Positions 1 to 7,811 of a stretch of 40,478 nucleotides of DNA are shown piece after piece. Below the pieces are notes generated by a model. That model saw only the letters and a program-made list of their open reading frames with translations, searched no databases and was not told the origin of the DNA. The DNA is taken from assembly GCA_910577235.1 (NCBI GenBank), contig CAJTMX010000036.1:1-40478 (forward strand). The letters are read 5' to 3'. The DNA comes from an uncultured Acetatifactor sp. (GTDB taxonomy: Bacteria > Bacillota > Clostridia > Lachnospirales > Lachnospiraceae). Made by a program: the position numbers and the translations under genes. Position 1 is the first letter of the stretch, and the number at the start of each line of letters is the position of its first letter.

Positions 1-257
1 CTCTGGGGTTTCTGCAGTTTTATCATTTCATTACTGTCAAAGACAGGATTATATCATGTTTGTTCGCGCATATCAACCGCTACATACAGTATTGCCAGCG
101 GGAGACGGGTGGATGGCAGCAGGCTTCCGGAGAGGACAGTGCGGCGATTGCGGTGGTGGAGACAGCAGTAACGGTTTCGGGAGACAGGGACGCAGTGCAA
201 AATTACCCTGTTTTGGTACAAAATTGGTATACGGAACAAGCGGAATGTATGTTATAA
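1..257 (+). CDS. 3' end of an unidentified reading frame (partial)
   Basis: An open frame (codons starting at position 3) enters from the left edge and runs about 84 codons to TAA at 255-257. I do not recognise the product. The visible part is mostly polar, with no clear membrane segment or domain motif, and ends in the residues EQAECML. It lies on the same strand as, and 92 bases before, the LytTR regulator, so it could be the tail of an upstream gene in that unit. A chance open frame is also possible because the ends of several other frames overlap here. Bases 258-349 hold only the leader of the next gene. Confidence 0.3.
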   Translation, partial: LGFLQFYHFITVKDRIISCLFAHINRYIQYCQRETGGWQQASGEDSAAIAVVETAVTVSGDRDAVQNYPVLVQNWYTEQAECML

Positions 258-349
258 TAAAAACGAGATTTCTGTTTCCCGATGAAACAAGGCAACATAT
301 AAACCTGTGGGACCATGCCGCGGCATGAGAATATAAAAGGAAGATGTCA

Positions 350-1048
350 ATGAAAATAGCACTGTGTGACGACTGCCGTGAGGATGCCCTGCGCTTGAAG
401 ACTTACCTGGTGGGACAGGACATTAGGATCTATTGTGACACGCGGCAGCTGTGGACGGATGTGAATGAACAGGATATGCGTTTTGACCTATATCTGCTGG
501 ATATCTATATGGAAGATTCGATAGGCGGCATTGAACTGGCCGGAAAAATCCGCGCCCATGACAGCGATGCCGTTATTTGCTTTATCTCTTCAAGCGATGC
601 TTTCTACCGGGAGGCATATGACTTATACGCAGTGCAATATCTGCTTAAGCCTGTGGAGGAACAGGATATGGCCCGGCTGCTGGAAAGGGTTTCCCATAGA
701 GTGAACAGGGAGAAAGAGCAGCGTCTGGGTTATAAATGGCGTGGTCAGACCGGTTTCATCCCCTATGGAAAGATTCTCTTTATTGACAGCAGAGAACATA
801 CGCTTTTTATACATTGTGAGGATGGAACCGTGCAGGAATGTAAGGGCAAACTGGACGATCTGGAGATTCAAGTGTGCGGGCAGGTGTTTTCGCGGTGTCA
901 CCAGAGTTTTATTGTCAACATGTACCATGTGGACAGACTGGAGGGAAACGAACTGTTGCTCAGAGGGCATAATATCCCTATATCCAGACGCTATTTTGCC
1001 GGAGTGAAGAACCGTTACAGAGAGATAGTGTTTGAGGAAGTGGACTGA
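350..1048 (+). CDS. LytTR-family response regulator
   Basis: Cytoplasmic two-component response regulator of the AgrA/LytR class, expected to bind DNA through a LytTR domain. The N-terminal receiver domain (about residues 1-120) has the acidic pair CDD at 6-8, the likely phospho-acceptor Asp51 in LLDIYMED, and a conserved Lys in LLKPVEE. The C-terminal half (about 130-230) has the LytTR pattern, including FSRCHQSFIVN and the closing PISRRYF motif. I chose ATG 350 rather than ATG 344 because AAAGGAAG at 336-343 is then correctly spaced. No sensor kinase is visible, so it may lie to the left of the window. Its stop is one base from the stop of the convergent membrane gene. The targets are unknown. 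Confidence 0.9.
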   Translation: MKIALCDDCREDALRLKTYLVGQDIRIYCDTRQLWTDVNEQDMRFDLYLLDIYMEDSIGGIELAGKIRAHDSDAVICFISSSDAFYREAYDLYAVQYLLKPVEEQDMARLLERVSHRVNREKEQRLGYKWRGQTGFIPYGKILFIDSREHTLFIHCEDGTVQECKGKLDDLEIQVCGQVFSRCHQSFIVNMYHVDRLEGNELLLRGHNIPISRRYFAGVKNRYREIVFEEVD

Positions 1049-1049
1049 T

Positions 1050-2765
1050 TTATTTTCTGTAAAAACGAACATACCGTCCGTCATTAACCTGGCTGTATCC
1101 AAAGTCCTCTTCTATATACCGCATGATCCAGCTGTCAGGATTTTCTTTCAGCTCCCCGTACCAGCAATCCACCACTATGACGTTGGGCATCTTCTGCGGG
1201 TACAGATCCCAGTAGGTCAGCAGTCTCTGATCGTAGGCCGTGGGGTCCACTATGGAGTAGTGCGCCACATCCGCCCCGGTGATCATATAGGGCGTAGTGC
1301 CCGCAGAGGTGACCATATTGGCCACGATCAATACCACATCGTCCTCTTTGACATATTGGTTAAAATCCTCATAGTTACAGTTATATATATAACAGTTCAT
1401 ATAGTCTGATAGAATCCCTACCCCGGGGCCGTACTTCATAATGCTCTCCGTATCCGGTACCACATTGTAGCCGCGACCTGCGCGCAGCGTATAGCCTTTG
1501 CCGAAAATACTTACCAGACACAGGCATACCAGCAGGAAACAGATCCATTTTTCTGCCGCTTTTCCCAGAGTTTCCTGTAAGGCGAGAGCCAGCAGGACAG
1601 CGCAAAACAGCACTCCCAGCACGCCGTGGGGCAATGCGTAGTACATCTCCAGGTCGCTGATATAGATCACGGCGACATAGGAGAGCAGCGTTCCCAATAT
1701 GCCCGCGGCCAGATATTTTTTGAGGCTCCCGGCATGGCTGTAGGACAGCAGGCCGGCCAACAGCAGCAAAAGAAGATGCAGTTGGTAAACCTCATATCCG
1801 CTCTTTTTAACTGTCCACAGGAAAAATTGAATACATTCCGATACAAACACGGCAATACACAAAAAAACCGGACCCCACTGTTTCTTGTTCCAATCCGGAT
1901 TTTTTTTCCGCACCACAGCCATGACGGGCGCGCTCAGGGCAAAGGTTAAAAGCAGAAATCCCCCACATCCCAGCAGATTGGAGAGAATACCGGGCAGCTT
2001 GCCCTCCGTGGCGCCGGAAATCTCGTGGGTCAGGTCGAAACTCAGCAGCAGGCGCACATTGCGTATCAATTCTTCCACGCCTATATGGCGCAGCACAAGG
2101 TATAGCCAGACCAGGGCGCTGACAGCGCATGCCCCTGTAAAAATCCCGATGTCCCTCCATTTTCCCGGACCGGAGGTTTTGTATAGATATACCAGAAAAA
2201 AGGGGAACAGGATCAGGCAGGAGGGATACGCCAGAACCTCCAGAGCCATGCATAGACCTGCCACAAAGACAAGCCAGGGCCTGTCCGTATATTCCCGGTC
2301 CAAACGATAGTGTATCAGACACAGTACCGTCAGCGTAAAGAACCAGAGCTGCATATTGGAAAAATCCGGAATTTGGATGATCTTGGGCACCATGTTGAAG
2401 TAGATGAGCGCACAGAGCATTGCGAAATGTCTGTCCAATATCCTGCCGCGGCGCAGTATATGGTAGAGATACAGACTGATGGCAACCTGAATCAGAGTGG
2501 TGCATACCCGAAGATAGATCAAAACGCCGGTGTAGGTCCCGGTGAAGGTTTTGTACAGCCACATCAGGCCGGTGCAGAGAAAGGCCGAAGTCTGGTGCGG
2601 CTCCCACATCTCCTTAAAAAGGCGATCTCCCCGCAGGGTGCGGTACCCCATCATCAGCTGGTATTCCTCATCCATGGTATAGTCAAAAAAGATCAATTTC
2701 AAAGCGGCCAGAATGCTGCCCGCTATAAGGATGGTAAAAATGATCTTCCACTGTTTTACTGTCAT
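1050..2765 (-). CDS. Polytopic membrane glycosyltransferase (GT-C-like)
   Basis: A 571-residue integral membrane protein with roughly ten or more hydrophobic segments and a soluble C-terminal domain of about 120 residues. The first extracytoplasmic loop after the N-terminal segment carries an acidic motif, DYTMDEEYQ, typical of GT-C enzymes that use polyprenyl-phosphate sugars. It is the last gene of the sugar operon. Its ATG overlaps the TGA of the GT2 gene by four bases (ATGA), which implies translational coupling. Inference: the GT2 partner charges a lipid carrier with the sugar and this protein moves the sugar to a cell-surface acceptor. A longer upstream frame exists, but it runs inside the GT2 gene. 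The precise family and acceptor are not identifiable here. Confidence 0.72.
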   Translation of the reverse strand: MTVKQWKIIFTILIAGSILAALKLIFFDYTMDEEYQLMMGYRTLRGDRLFKEMWEPHQTSAFLCTGLMWLYKTFTGTYTGVLIYLRVCTTLIQVAISLYLYHILRRGRILDRHFAMLCALIYFNMVPKIIQIPDFSNMQLWFFTLTVLCLIHYRLDREYTDRPWLVFVAGLCMALEVLAYPSCLILFPFFLVYLYKTSGPGKWRDIGIFTGACAVSALVWLYLVLRHIGVEELIRNVRLLLSFDLTHEISGATEGKLPGILSNLLGCGGFLLLTFALSAPVMAVVRKKNPDWNKKQWGPVFLCIAVFVSECIQFFLWTVKKSGYEVYQLHLLLLLLAGLLSYSHAGSLKKYLAAGILGTLLSYVAVIYISDLEMYYALPHGVLGVLFCAVLLALALQETLGKAAEKWICFLLVCLCLVSIFGKGYTLRAGRGYNVVPDTESIMKYGPGVGILSDYMNCYIYNCNYEDFNQYVKEDDVVLIVANMVTSAGTTPYMITGADVAHYSIVDPTAYDQRLLTYWDLYPQKMPNVIVVDCWYGELKENPDSWIMRYIEEDFGYSQVNDGRYVRFYRK

Positions 2766-3715
2766 GATTTTTCCCGCGCTTCTCCCTCGCTCCGGGGAGC
2801 AGCCTCCTCGTCTATTATAAATGGCGGCCTGGTCCTGGCGGCATCCAGCGTGCGCCACAGATATTCCCCCAGTATCCCCAGCATCAGCAGGATCAGCCCT
2901 GAGGAGCACAGGATCACGCACATCAGGGAGGGCCAGCCAGCGATGGGCGTGCCCTCTCTGAAATATTCTGCCAGAACGCTGATAAACAGGACCACCGCGC
3001 CGATATTAAAGACCACGCCCACCACCGACATCAAGCGGATGGGGACATAGGAAAAGCTCATCATGGAATCCATCACCAGCTTAAATTTTTTGGACAATGT
3101 CCATCTGGACTCCCCCTTTTCCCGGTCCTTTCTGTCAAAGTATACCATATCCGTCTGAAATCCTGCCCACAGTACCTGTAGGGTCAAGCTGGAGTTTTTC
3201 TCGTCTAACCGCTCCAGTACTTCAATCACCTTGCGGTCAATGAGATAGCAGTCGCAGCCTCCGGCGGGCATATTTTTATTTACAAATTTACGGACCAGAA
3301 TATAGTACAGATTGGCAAAAAAGATTTTGACACGGTTTTCATCTCTGGAACGCCGAACGGCCAAAACCACTTTGTTTCCTTTTTTCCAGCTGTCATACAT
3401 GTCCAGGATCAGCTCGGAATCCTCCTGCAGGTCAGCCTGCTTGGTGACGGCGCAATCCCCTGTGCACACGGACAGTCCGGCCAGCAGCGCCGCATGTTCC
3501 CCAAAGTTGCGGGACAGCTTAACCAGCCTCACATGACCGTCCAGATCCCGGATACGGTTCATGATCTCCCAGGAGTGGTCTCCGGAGCCGTCATCCACCA
3601 TTACGATCTCATAATCCCCCAGCTTGTCCAGAATCTTGGCCCGCATATCCTCATACAGATCCATCAAAGTATCTTCGTTGTAATACACCGGAACTACTAT
3701 GGAAAGCTTACTCAT
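2762..3715 (-). CDS. GT2 glycosyltransferase, DPM1/GtrB-like
   Basis: A 317-residue family 2 glycosyltransferase. The N-terminal GT-A domain begins LSIVVPVYYNEDTL, with the nucleotide-binding EIVMVDDGSGD motif near residue 40 and an acidic ADLQED motif near residue 95. Two hydrophobic segments at about 230-255 and 262-285 anchor it in the membrane, as in the polyprenyl-phosphate hexose synthases of the GtrB/ArnC/DPM1 type. Its start overlaps the ketoisomerase gene by eight bases. In context it probably loads the amino-dideoxy sugar made by the two upstream genes, or a common hexose, onto undecaprenyl phosphate for the downstream GT-C-like protein. The sugar specificity cannot be read from sequence. 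Confidence 0.88.
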   Translation of the reverse strand: MSKLSIVVPVYYNEDTLMDLYEDMRAKILDKLGDYEIVMVDDGSGDHSWEIMNRIRDLDGHVRLVKLSRNFGEHAALLAGLSVCTGDCAVTKQADLQEDSELILDMYDSWKKGNKVVLAVRRSRDENRVKIFFANLYYILVRKFVNKNMPAGGCDCYLIDRKVIEVLERLDEKNSSLTLQVLWAGFQTDMVYFDRKDREKGESRWTLSKKFKLVMDSMMSFSYVPIRLMSVVGVVFNIGAVVLFISVLAEYFREGTPIAGWPSLMCVILCSSGLILLMLGILGEYLWRTLDAARTRPPFIIDEEAAPRSEGEAREKS

Positions 3716-4190
3716 CTATATGTCCCTCCGCCTTGCGCAGTTCAGTGAGATAATCCTGATAATCCCTTATATACTCCGCCCCGTCATAATGCCTGTTGGC
3801 CAGCACCAGCAGCACGGAATCCGCGGAAAATTCGTACATATCCTTCCATACCATGGGAGAGAGGTACAGTCCCATTCGAGGGCGGTTCAGCGCTATGATC
3901 CGGGATTCCCGGCCGTTGTCAATTCTGACTTTGCTGGTGCCCGATACATTTACCAATAAAAATTCCGTCTCCCGGTTGGCATGCTGCCCCCGTATCACCT
4001 GGGGGTCTGAGCCGTATATATAGAAGACCCGCTTGATATCAAATGGGATATCCCGGCCGTCTCCCTCAATCACCACCAGATTACCCCGTTCATCGCCAAG
4101 ATCTTTAAATTCTATGATTTTGTACTGTTGCTCCAAATCCATGATCTTTTCTGCCCTGTCTTTTTTCTGTTTTAATCGCTCGAATATCAC
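3708..4190 (-). CDS. WxcM/FdtA-like dTDP-4-keto-6-deoxyglucose 3,4-ketoisomerase
   Basis: A small cupin-fold protein of the FdtA/QdtA/WxcM C-terminal family, which converts dTDP-4-keto-6-deoxyglucose to the 3-keto isomer. Family features are visible: the opening FKDLGDERGNLVVIEG, the RVFYIYG strand, the metal/active-site-like RGQHANRE stretch, and a conserved PRMGLYLSPMVWKDM segment. The start is uncertain. GTG at 4190 overlaps the aminotransferase stop (GTGA) and suggests coupling, giving 160 residues. ATG at 4142 would give 144 residues, nearer the usual family length. It precedes the GT2 gene and follows a sugar aminotransferase, the normal FdtA-FdtB pairing. I cannot tell whether the product leads to the Fuc3N (FdtA) or Qui3N (QdtA) series. 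Confidence 0.82.
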   Translation of the reverse strand: MIFERLKQKKDRAEKIMDLEQQYKIIEFKDLGDERGNLVVIEGDGRDIPFDIKRVFYIYGSDPQVIRGQHANRETEFLLVNVSGTSKVRIDNGRESRIIALNRPRMGLYLSPMVWKDMYEFSADSVLLVLANRHYDGAEYIRDYQDYLTELRKAEGHIDE

Positions 4191-5287
4191 CGGAAGGAAT
4201 TTAATGTTTCTATAATATATCCTTGTTCATCTGCGGTCATTCCGTTATATATGGGAATGGACAAAACGGTATCCGCATATTTTTCCGCAATGGGGAATTC
4301 CCCCTTTTTGTGTCCCAGATAAGCGTAAGCTTCCGACAGATGCGGGGGAACAGGGTAGTGGATGATGGTACCGATTCCCTGTCTGTCCAGATATTGTATC
4401 AGCTCATCTCTTCCGGAGCAGCGCACTACATACTGATGCCATACGCTGTCGCAGCCTGCCCTCACTTGGGGTAAAAGAATCCGTTCGTTGCGCAACTCCC
4501 GGTTATATCGGTCCGCCAGCTCCCGGCGTTCCTCCGTAAGCTCCGTGAGATGCCGCAGGCGGACGCGCAACAGTCCCGCCTGTATTTCGTCCAGCCGGGA
4601 ATTGGCTCCAACCACTTTGTTGTAATAGCGTTTCTCGCTACCGTAGTTGCGGTATATCCGCATACTTTCGGCGATGTCCGCGTCATCAGTGACGATGGCG
4701 CCCGCATCCCCGTACGCGCCAAGATTTTTGGAGGGATAAAAGGAAAAGCAGCCTATATCTCCAAATGTGCCGGTCATCCTGCCCTGAAAACGGGAACCGT
4801 GGGACTGGGCGCAATCCTCTACCAGGCGCAGATGATGCTTTTGACAGAACCGAAGAATGCCTTCCATATCGGAGGCCTGACCGTACAGATGGACTGCCAG
4901 GACAGCCTTGGTTTTCTCGGTCACAAGATCTTCCAGACCGGAAACATCCAAATTGTAAAAAGCGTCCGGTTCCGCGAACACGGGAGTAGCCCCGTTGATG
5001 GTTATACCCATAACGCTGGCGATATAGGTGTTGGCCTGAACGATCACCTCGTCGCCGCTGCCAATGCCCAAAACCCGGAAGGCCAGCCATAGGGCATCCA
5101 GACCGCTGGCCAGCCCTACACAGTATCCTGAACCCGTATAGGCGGCAAATTCCTGTTCAAATCCCTCCACCTCCGGGCCGAGCACATAGCGGCCGGAGCG
5201 CAAAACCTCCAAAGCCTTGGCCTCCAGTTCATCCTGATATCTGTTAAAAATCCGGTCCAGCCGGCCAGGCATTATATAGTTGGCCAT
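4187..5287 (-). CDS. DegT/DnrJ/EryC1-family sugar aminotransferase (FdtB/QdtB-like)
   Basis: A 366-residue PLP-dependent aminotransferase of nucleotide sugars. It has the expected SGLDALWLAFRVLG cofactor-phosphate region, EDCAQSHG with the pyridine-contacting Asp, and the PLP lysine in FYPSKNLGAYGDAGA. The C-terminal WHQYVVR and IHYPVPPH motifs are typical of the family. Paired with the adjacent 3,4-ketoisomerase it should aminate C3 of dTDP-3-keto-6-deoxyhexose. ATG 5287 was chosen because an AGGAG lies about eight bases upstream; GTG 5305 sits on top of that ribosome binding site. It is the first gene of a four-gene operon with a good promoter at 5326-5354. No rmlA, rmlB or acetyltransferase gene lies in the window, so the precursor must come from elsewhere. 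Confidence 0.88.
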   Translation of the reverse strand: MANYIMPGRLDRIFNRYQDELEAKALEVLRSGRYVLGPEVEGFEQEFAAYTGSGYCVGLASGLDALWLAFRVLGIGSGDEVIVQANTYIASVMGITINGATPVFAEPDAFYNLDVSGLEDLVTEKTKAVLAVHLYGQASDMEGILRFCQKHHLRLVEDCAQSHGSRFQGRMTGTFGDIGCFSFYPSKNLGAYGDAGAIVTDDADIAESMRIYRNYGSEKRYYNKVVGANSRLDEIQAGLLRVRLRHLTELTEERRELADRYNRELRNERILLPQVRAGCDSVWHQYVVRCSGRDELIQYLDRQGIGTIIHYPVPPHLSEAYAYLGHKKGEFPIAEKYADTVLSIPIYNGMTADEQGYIIETLNSFR

Positions 5288-5325
5288 AAAAAATCTCCTG
5301 TTCACAAAGAGCTGTTTCGAATACT

Positions 5326-5354
5326 ATGATAGCACGATTCAGATGTATTTACAA
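5326..5354 (-). promoter_or_regulatory. Promoter of the amino-sugar operon
   Basis: On the minus strand TTGTAA (5354-5349), a 17-base spacer and TATCAT (5331-5326) with an upstream TGC give an extended -10 sigma-A promoter. It lies 39 bases before the aminotransferase start and separates this operon from the van cluster. No terminator is evident between the racemase stop and this promoter. Confidence 0.65.
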
Positions 5355-5362
5355 CCGACAAA

Positions 5363-6547
5363 TTACAGAGCCAGCCGCTCCAGGCGGGGGCCAAGACAGC
5401 TGAGGAGTTCGTTGGTGATAGTGCCGCATGCGTCAGCCAGCTCGGCGGCGGAGATGCTCACCCCGCCGTCCTCGCCGATCAGGGTGGCTGTTGCGCCGGG
5501 GTGAACTGTAGGCAGGGCGGTGACATCCGCCAGCAGTTGGTCCATACAGATCCGGCCTACAATGGGAACGCGCTGTCCACAGAGCAACAGCTCTCCTTTT
5601 CCGTGGGATAGAATGCGGGGCAGGCCGTCCGCATAGCCGATGGTGACAGTGGCTATGACGGTAGGGCGAGTGGCGGTATAGGCCATATCGTACCCGGCGG
5701 ACTCTCCGGGAGCAAGCCTGTGAACGGCAGCCACCCGTGCGCGCAGGGAGAGCACAGGATATAGTCCGGCGGCAAGGGCGTGGGTGTCGTCCGCGTTGCT
5801 CAGCAGGCCGTACAGGGCAATGCCGGGCCGGGCACAATCCACGTCTGCCAGGGGATAGCGCAGTATGCCGTAGCTGGCCTGAAGGTGAAGTCTTGTGTAG
5901 GAGGGCAGAATATTTCCCAGATTTTTTTTAATATTATAGAAGGAGTTGATCTGTCTCTCCGTAAAGTTCCGGGAGGCGGCATCGCTTCCGCCTGATGCCG
6001 CCAGGTGGGTGTACATGCCCGTGATCCGTAGACCGGGCAGGGAAAATATCTCCCGAATCCGCGATATGTTCTCCGCGGGTTCTCCCAGACGGTGCATACC
6101 GGTATCCACGGCGATGTGTACGGGAAGAGGGGGAAGATTTGATCTGGAGACGGAGCAGGCGTAAGCGCTTAAGGCCAGAGCATGGGCGTGGTCCACTGCG
6201 GTCTGGGTCAGAGCATACTTATCCAGCAGGGGAAATTGGTCGGGGTGGGTATAGCCCAGCACCAGAATTTCCCCTGTGATATTCCGGCGGCGCAGCTCTA
6301 TGCCTTCACTGACACAGGCCACGCAAAAGGCTTGGATACCCATGGCGTTCAATTCCCGTGTTATCGGCCCGGCTCCATGTCCGTATGCGTTTGCCTTGAC
6401 CACGGGCATCAGGGCGCAACGGCGGGGGAGCAGGGACTGTAGATACTCTGTATTATGCCGCAGAGCGTTCAGGTTAAGCTCGATCCAGGCCCGGCCGCGA
6501 GGGACGGTTTCCGATGAGTTCATTTCGGAGTGTTCCAACACTGTCAT
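5363..6547 (-). CDS. vanT: VanT-type serine/alanine racemase domain as a free-standing protein
   Basis: A 394-residue fold-type III PLP racemase. The PLP lysine is Lys51 in MPVVKANAYGHG, the second catalytic tyrosine is in AGYDMAYTA, and GRICMDQ is conserved. In alanine racemases the C-terminal motif TIPYEV supplies an active-site tyrosine. Here the motif reads TITNEL, with Asn379 at that place, and an Asn there is linked to L-serine preference in VanTG. The call is therefore a serine racemase making D-Ser for VanG. Known VanT proteins fuse this domain to an N-terminal acyltransferase-3 membrane domain; here that domain is a separate gene 176 bases upstream. ATG 6547 has its own ribosome binding site (ATAGGAG, about ten bases away), so this is not a readthrough fragment. 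The frame extends upstream to 6640, but that part is repeat DNA. Confidence 0.88.
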   Translation of the reverse strand: MTVLEHSEMNSSETVPRGRAWIELNLNALRHNTEYLQSLLPRRCALMPVVKANAYGHGAGPITRELNAMGIQAFCVACVSEGIELRRRNITGEILVLGYTHPDQFPLLDKYALTQTAVDHAHALALSAYACSVSRSNLPPLPVHIAVDTGMHRLGEPAENISRIREIFSLPGLRITGMYTHLAASGGSDAASRNFTERQINSFYNIKKNLGNILPSYTRLHLQASYGILRYPLADVDCARPGIALYGLLSNADDTHALAAGLYPVLSLRARVAAVHRLAPGESAGYDMAYTATRPTVIATVTIGYADGLPRILSHGKGELLLCGQRVPIVGRICMDQLLADVTALPTVHPGATATLIGEDGGVSISAAELADACGTITNELLSCLGPRLERLAL

Positions 6548-6566
6548 AACTGTAATTCTCCTATTT

Positions 6567-6702
6567 GAGTTCCGCATATCCCTACCAGCACACAAAACCG
6601 GTGATCGGCAGCAGGCCGCTTTGTGGCGTCCCGCTGCCAATCAGTGCGCTGTCCGGGATATGCTGTAAAGAGCCGAGTTCCGCATATCCCTACCAGCACA
6701 CA
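6567..6702 (-). repeat. Structured intergenic repeat (family 1) between the two vanT halves
   Basis: A 28-base direct repeat (6567-6594 and 6675-6702) bounds a 136-base element. Read on the minus strand it contains an inverted pair GGGATATGC/GCATATCCC (6690-6682 and 6663-6655). Next come an outer stem GCGCAC/GTGTGC (6649-6644 and 6593-6588) and an inner stem TGATTGGCAGC/GCTGCCGATCA (6643-6633 and 6612-6602). A second GGGATATGCGGAAC follows immediately before the racemase ribosome binding site. The same order of motifs occurs at 26894-27142 with different stem sequences. Confidence 0.75.
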
Positions 6703-6723
6703 GAGCCGAGTTCCGCCAATGGT

Positions 6724-7767
6724 TTAGGATTTCCTGCTGCCGGGAAGGGCAGTGAGCAGCCATGCGGACGCAAGGGACAACATACATACTGCCAGATAAT
6801 GAATCAGACTTTGGTCCGTCAGAGACTGTAGCCCTGGCAGTCGGGAACAGATGCGCACAGCTACGATCACTGCCGGGTGAAGAATATATACCGCCGTGGA
6901 TATACGGCGCAGTCTGGGGCAGGGCGGGCAGTTTTCGTTTTTTGACTGTCCCGGGGACAGTAGCAGCCCGTAGAGACAGTACATCACCGGTACCAGCAGC
7001 AGATACATGCTGTCGTGGCGCAGGGAATTTATATAGCGCAGCAGGAAAGCCTCTCCGGTCATTCCGGCCAGGCACAGTGTCAGACCTGCTCCCAGGACAG
7101 GAACGCCGGGCAGGGATTTTCCGACGGGTTGTTCGCGCCGCCTGCCCATATAGGCTCCCATCAGCAAAAACAGCGGAGCCAGAAACACCCCGTTGCGGGT
7201 GTGGGACCAGACGTGAAAACCCAGATCGCACAATCCCCGCAGAGGAGGGAGATAGGCGGTCAGCCCATAATAGCTGTCCCCGCACAACCCAAACAGATAC
7301 AGTACCGCGCAGGCGTATGCCATGGCACGCATGTTAAGGCGACGGCTGAGCAGCCACAGCAGCGTCATCCCCAGCATACAGGCGGGGAAATACCACAGAT
7401 GGTAGAAGGTGCCGTCCCACACCAGCAGCCGCAGGACCTGTGCCGGATTTAAGTCTCTGTAATGCCCCGCATAGATTCCCAGCGGCAGGTAGAGTACGAT
7501 GCAGGCCAGATAGAGGACTCCCGTCCGGGTGAGATAGCGCCGTAGCTTTTTCCCTGCTCCCGGCCCCGGTTCCATAATCCGGGGCAATACGAACTGACCT
7601 GTCACCATCAGAAAAAAAGGTACCGCCACCCTGGCGAAGATCCGGGTGAGCAGGAAATCCGCCTCCGGGGAGAAACAGGTGAGGGGCGAGGTATGGATGG
7701 CGACCACCAGCAGGGCTGCCGCCAGGCGGAAACGGTCCAGTCCGCCGAAGGATGCTTTTTGATTCAT
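6724..7767 (-). CDS. VanT-type acyltransferase-3 membrane domain as a separate protein
   Basis: A 347-residue polytopic membrane protein of the acyltransferase-3 family with about ten hydrophobic segments. The N-terminus, GGLDRFRLAAALLVVAIHTS, carries the family Arg and His signature, followed by FARVAVPFFLMVTGQF. In VanG-, VanC- and VanE-type clusters this domain forms the N-terminal half of VanT and is thought to serve in L-serine uptake. ATG 7767 has GGAGG five bases upstream of the adjoining TTATT. It lies 44 bases after vanXY and just before the racemase gene, so domain order and operon position match VanT except for the gene break. The coding sequence ends in a proper TAA at 6726-6724, so this looks like a clean fission rather than a single-base frameshift. 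Confidence 0.85.
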   Translation of the reverse strand: MNQKASFGGLDRFRLAAALLVVAIHTSPLTCFSPEADFLLTRIFARVAVPFFLMVTGQFVLPRIMEPGPGAGKKLRRYLTRTGVLYLACIVLYLPLGIYAGHYRDLNPAQVLRLLVWDGTFYHLWYFPACMLGMTLLWLLSRRLNMRAMAYACAVLYLFGLCGDSYYGLTAYLPPLRGLCDLGFHVWSHTRNGVFLAPLFLLMGAYMGRRREQPVGKSLPGVPVLGAGLTLCLAGMTGEAFLLRYINSLRHDSMYLLLVPVMYCLYGLLLSPGQSKNENCPPCPRLRRISTAVYILHPAVIVAVRICSRLPGLQSLTDQSLIHYLAVCMLSLASAWLLTALPGSRKS

Positions 7768-7811
7768 AATAACCTCCACAATACTGCAATGTGACACAAA
7801 CCGTAATCGAT

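Noticed and set aside
6548..6640. N-terminal extension of the racemase frame to 6640
   Set aside because: The extension consists of repeat DNA, whereas ATG 6547 has a proper ribosome binding site and gives the normal domain start.
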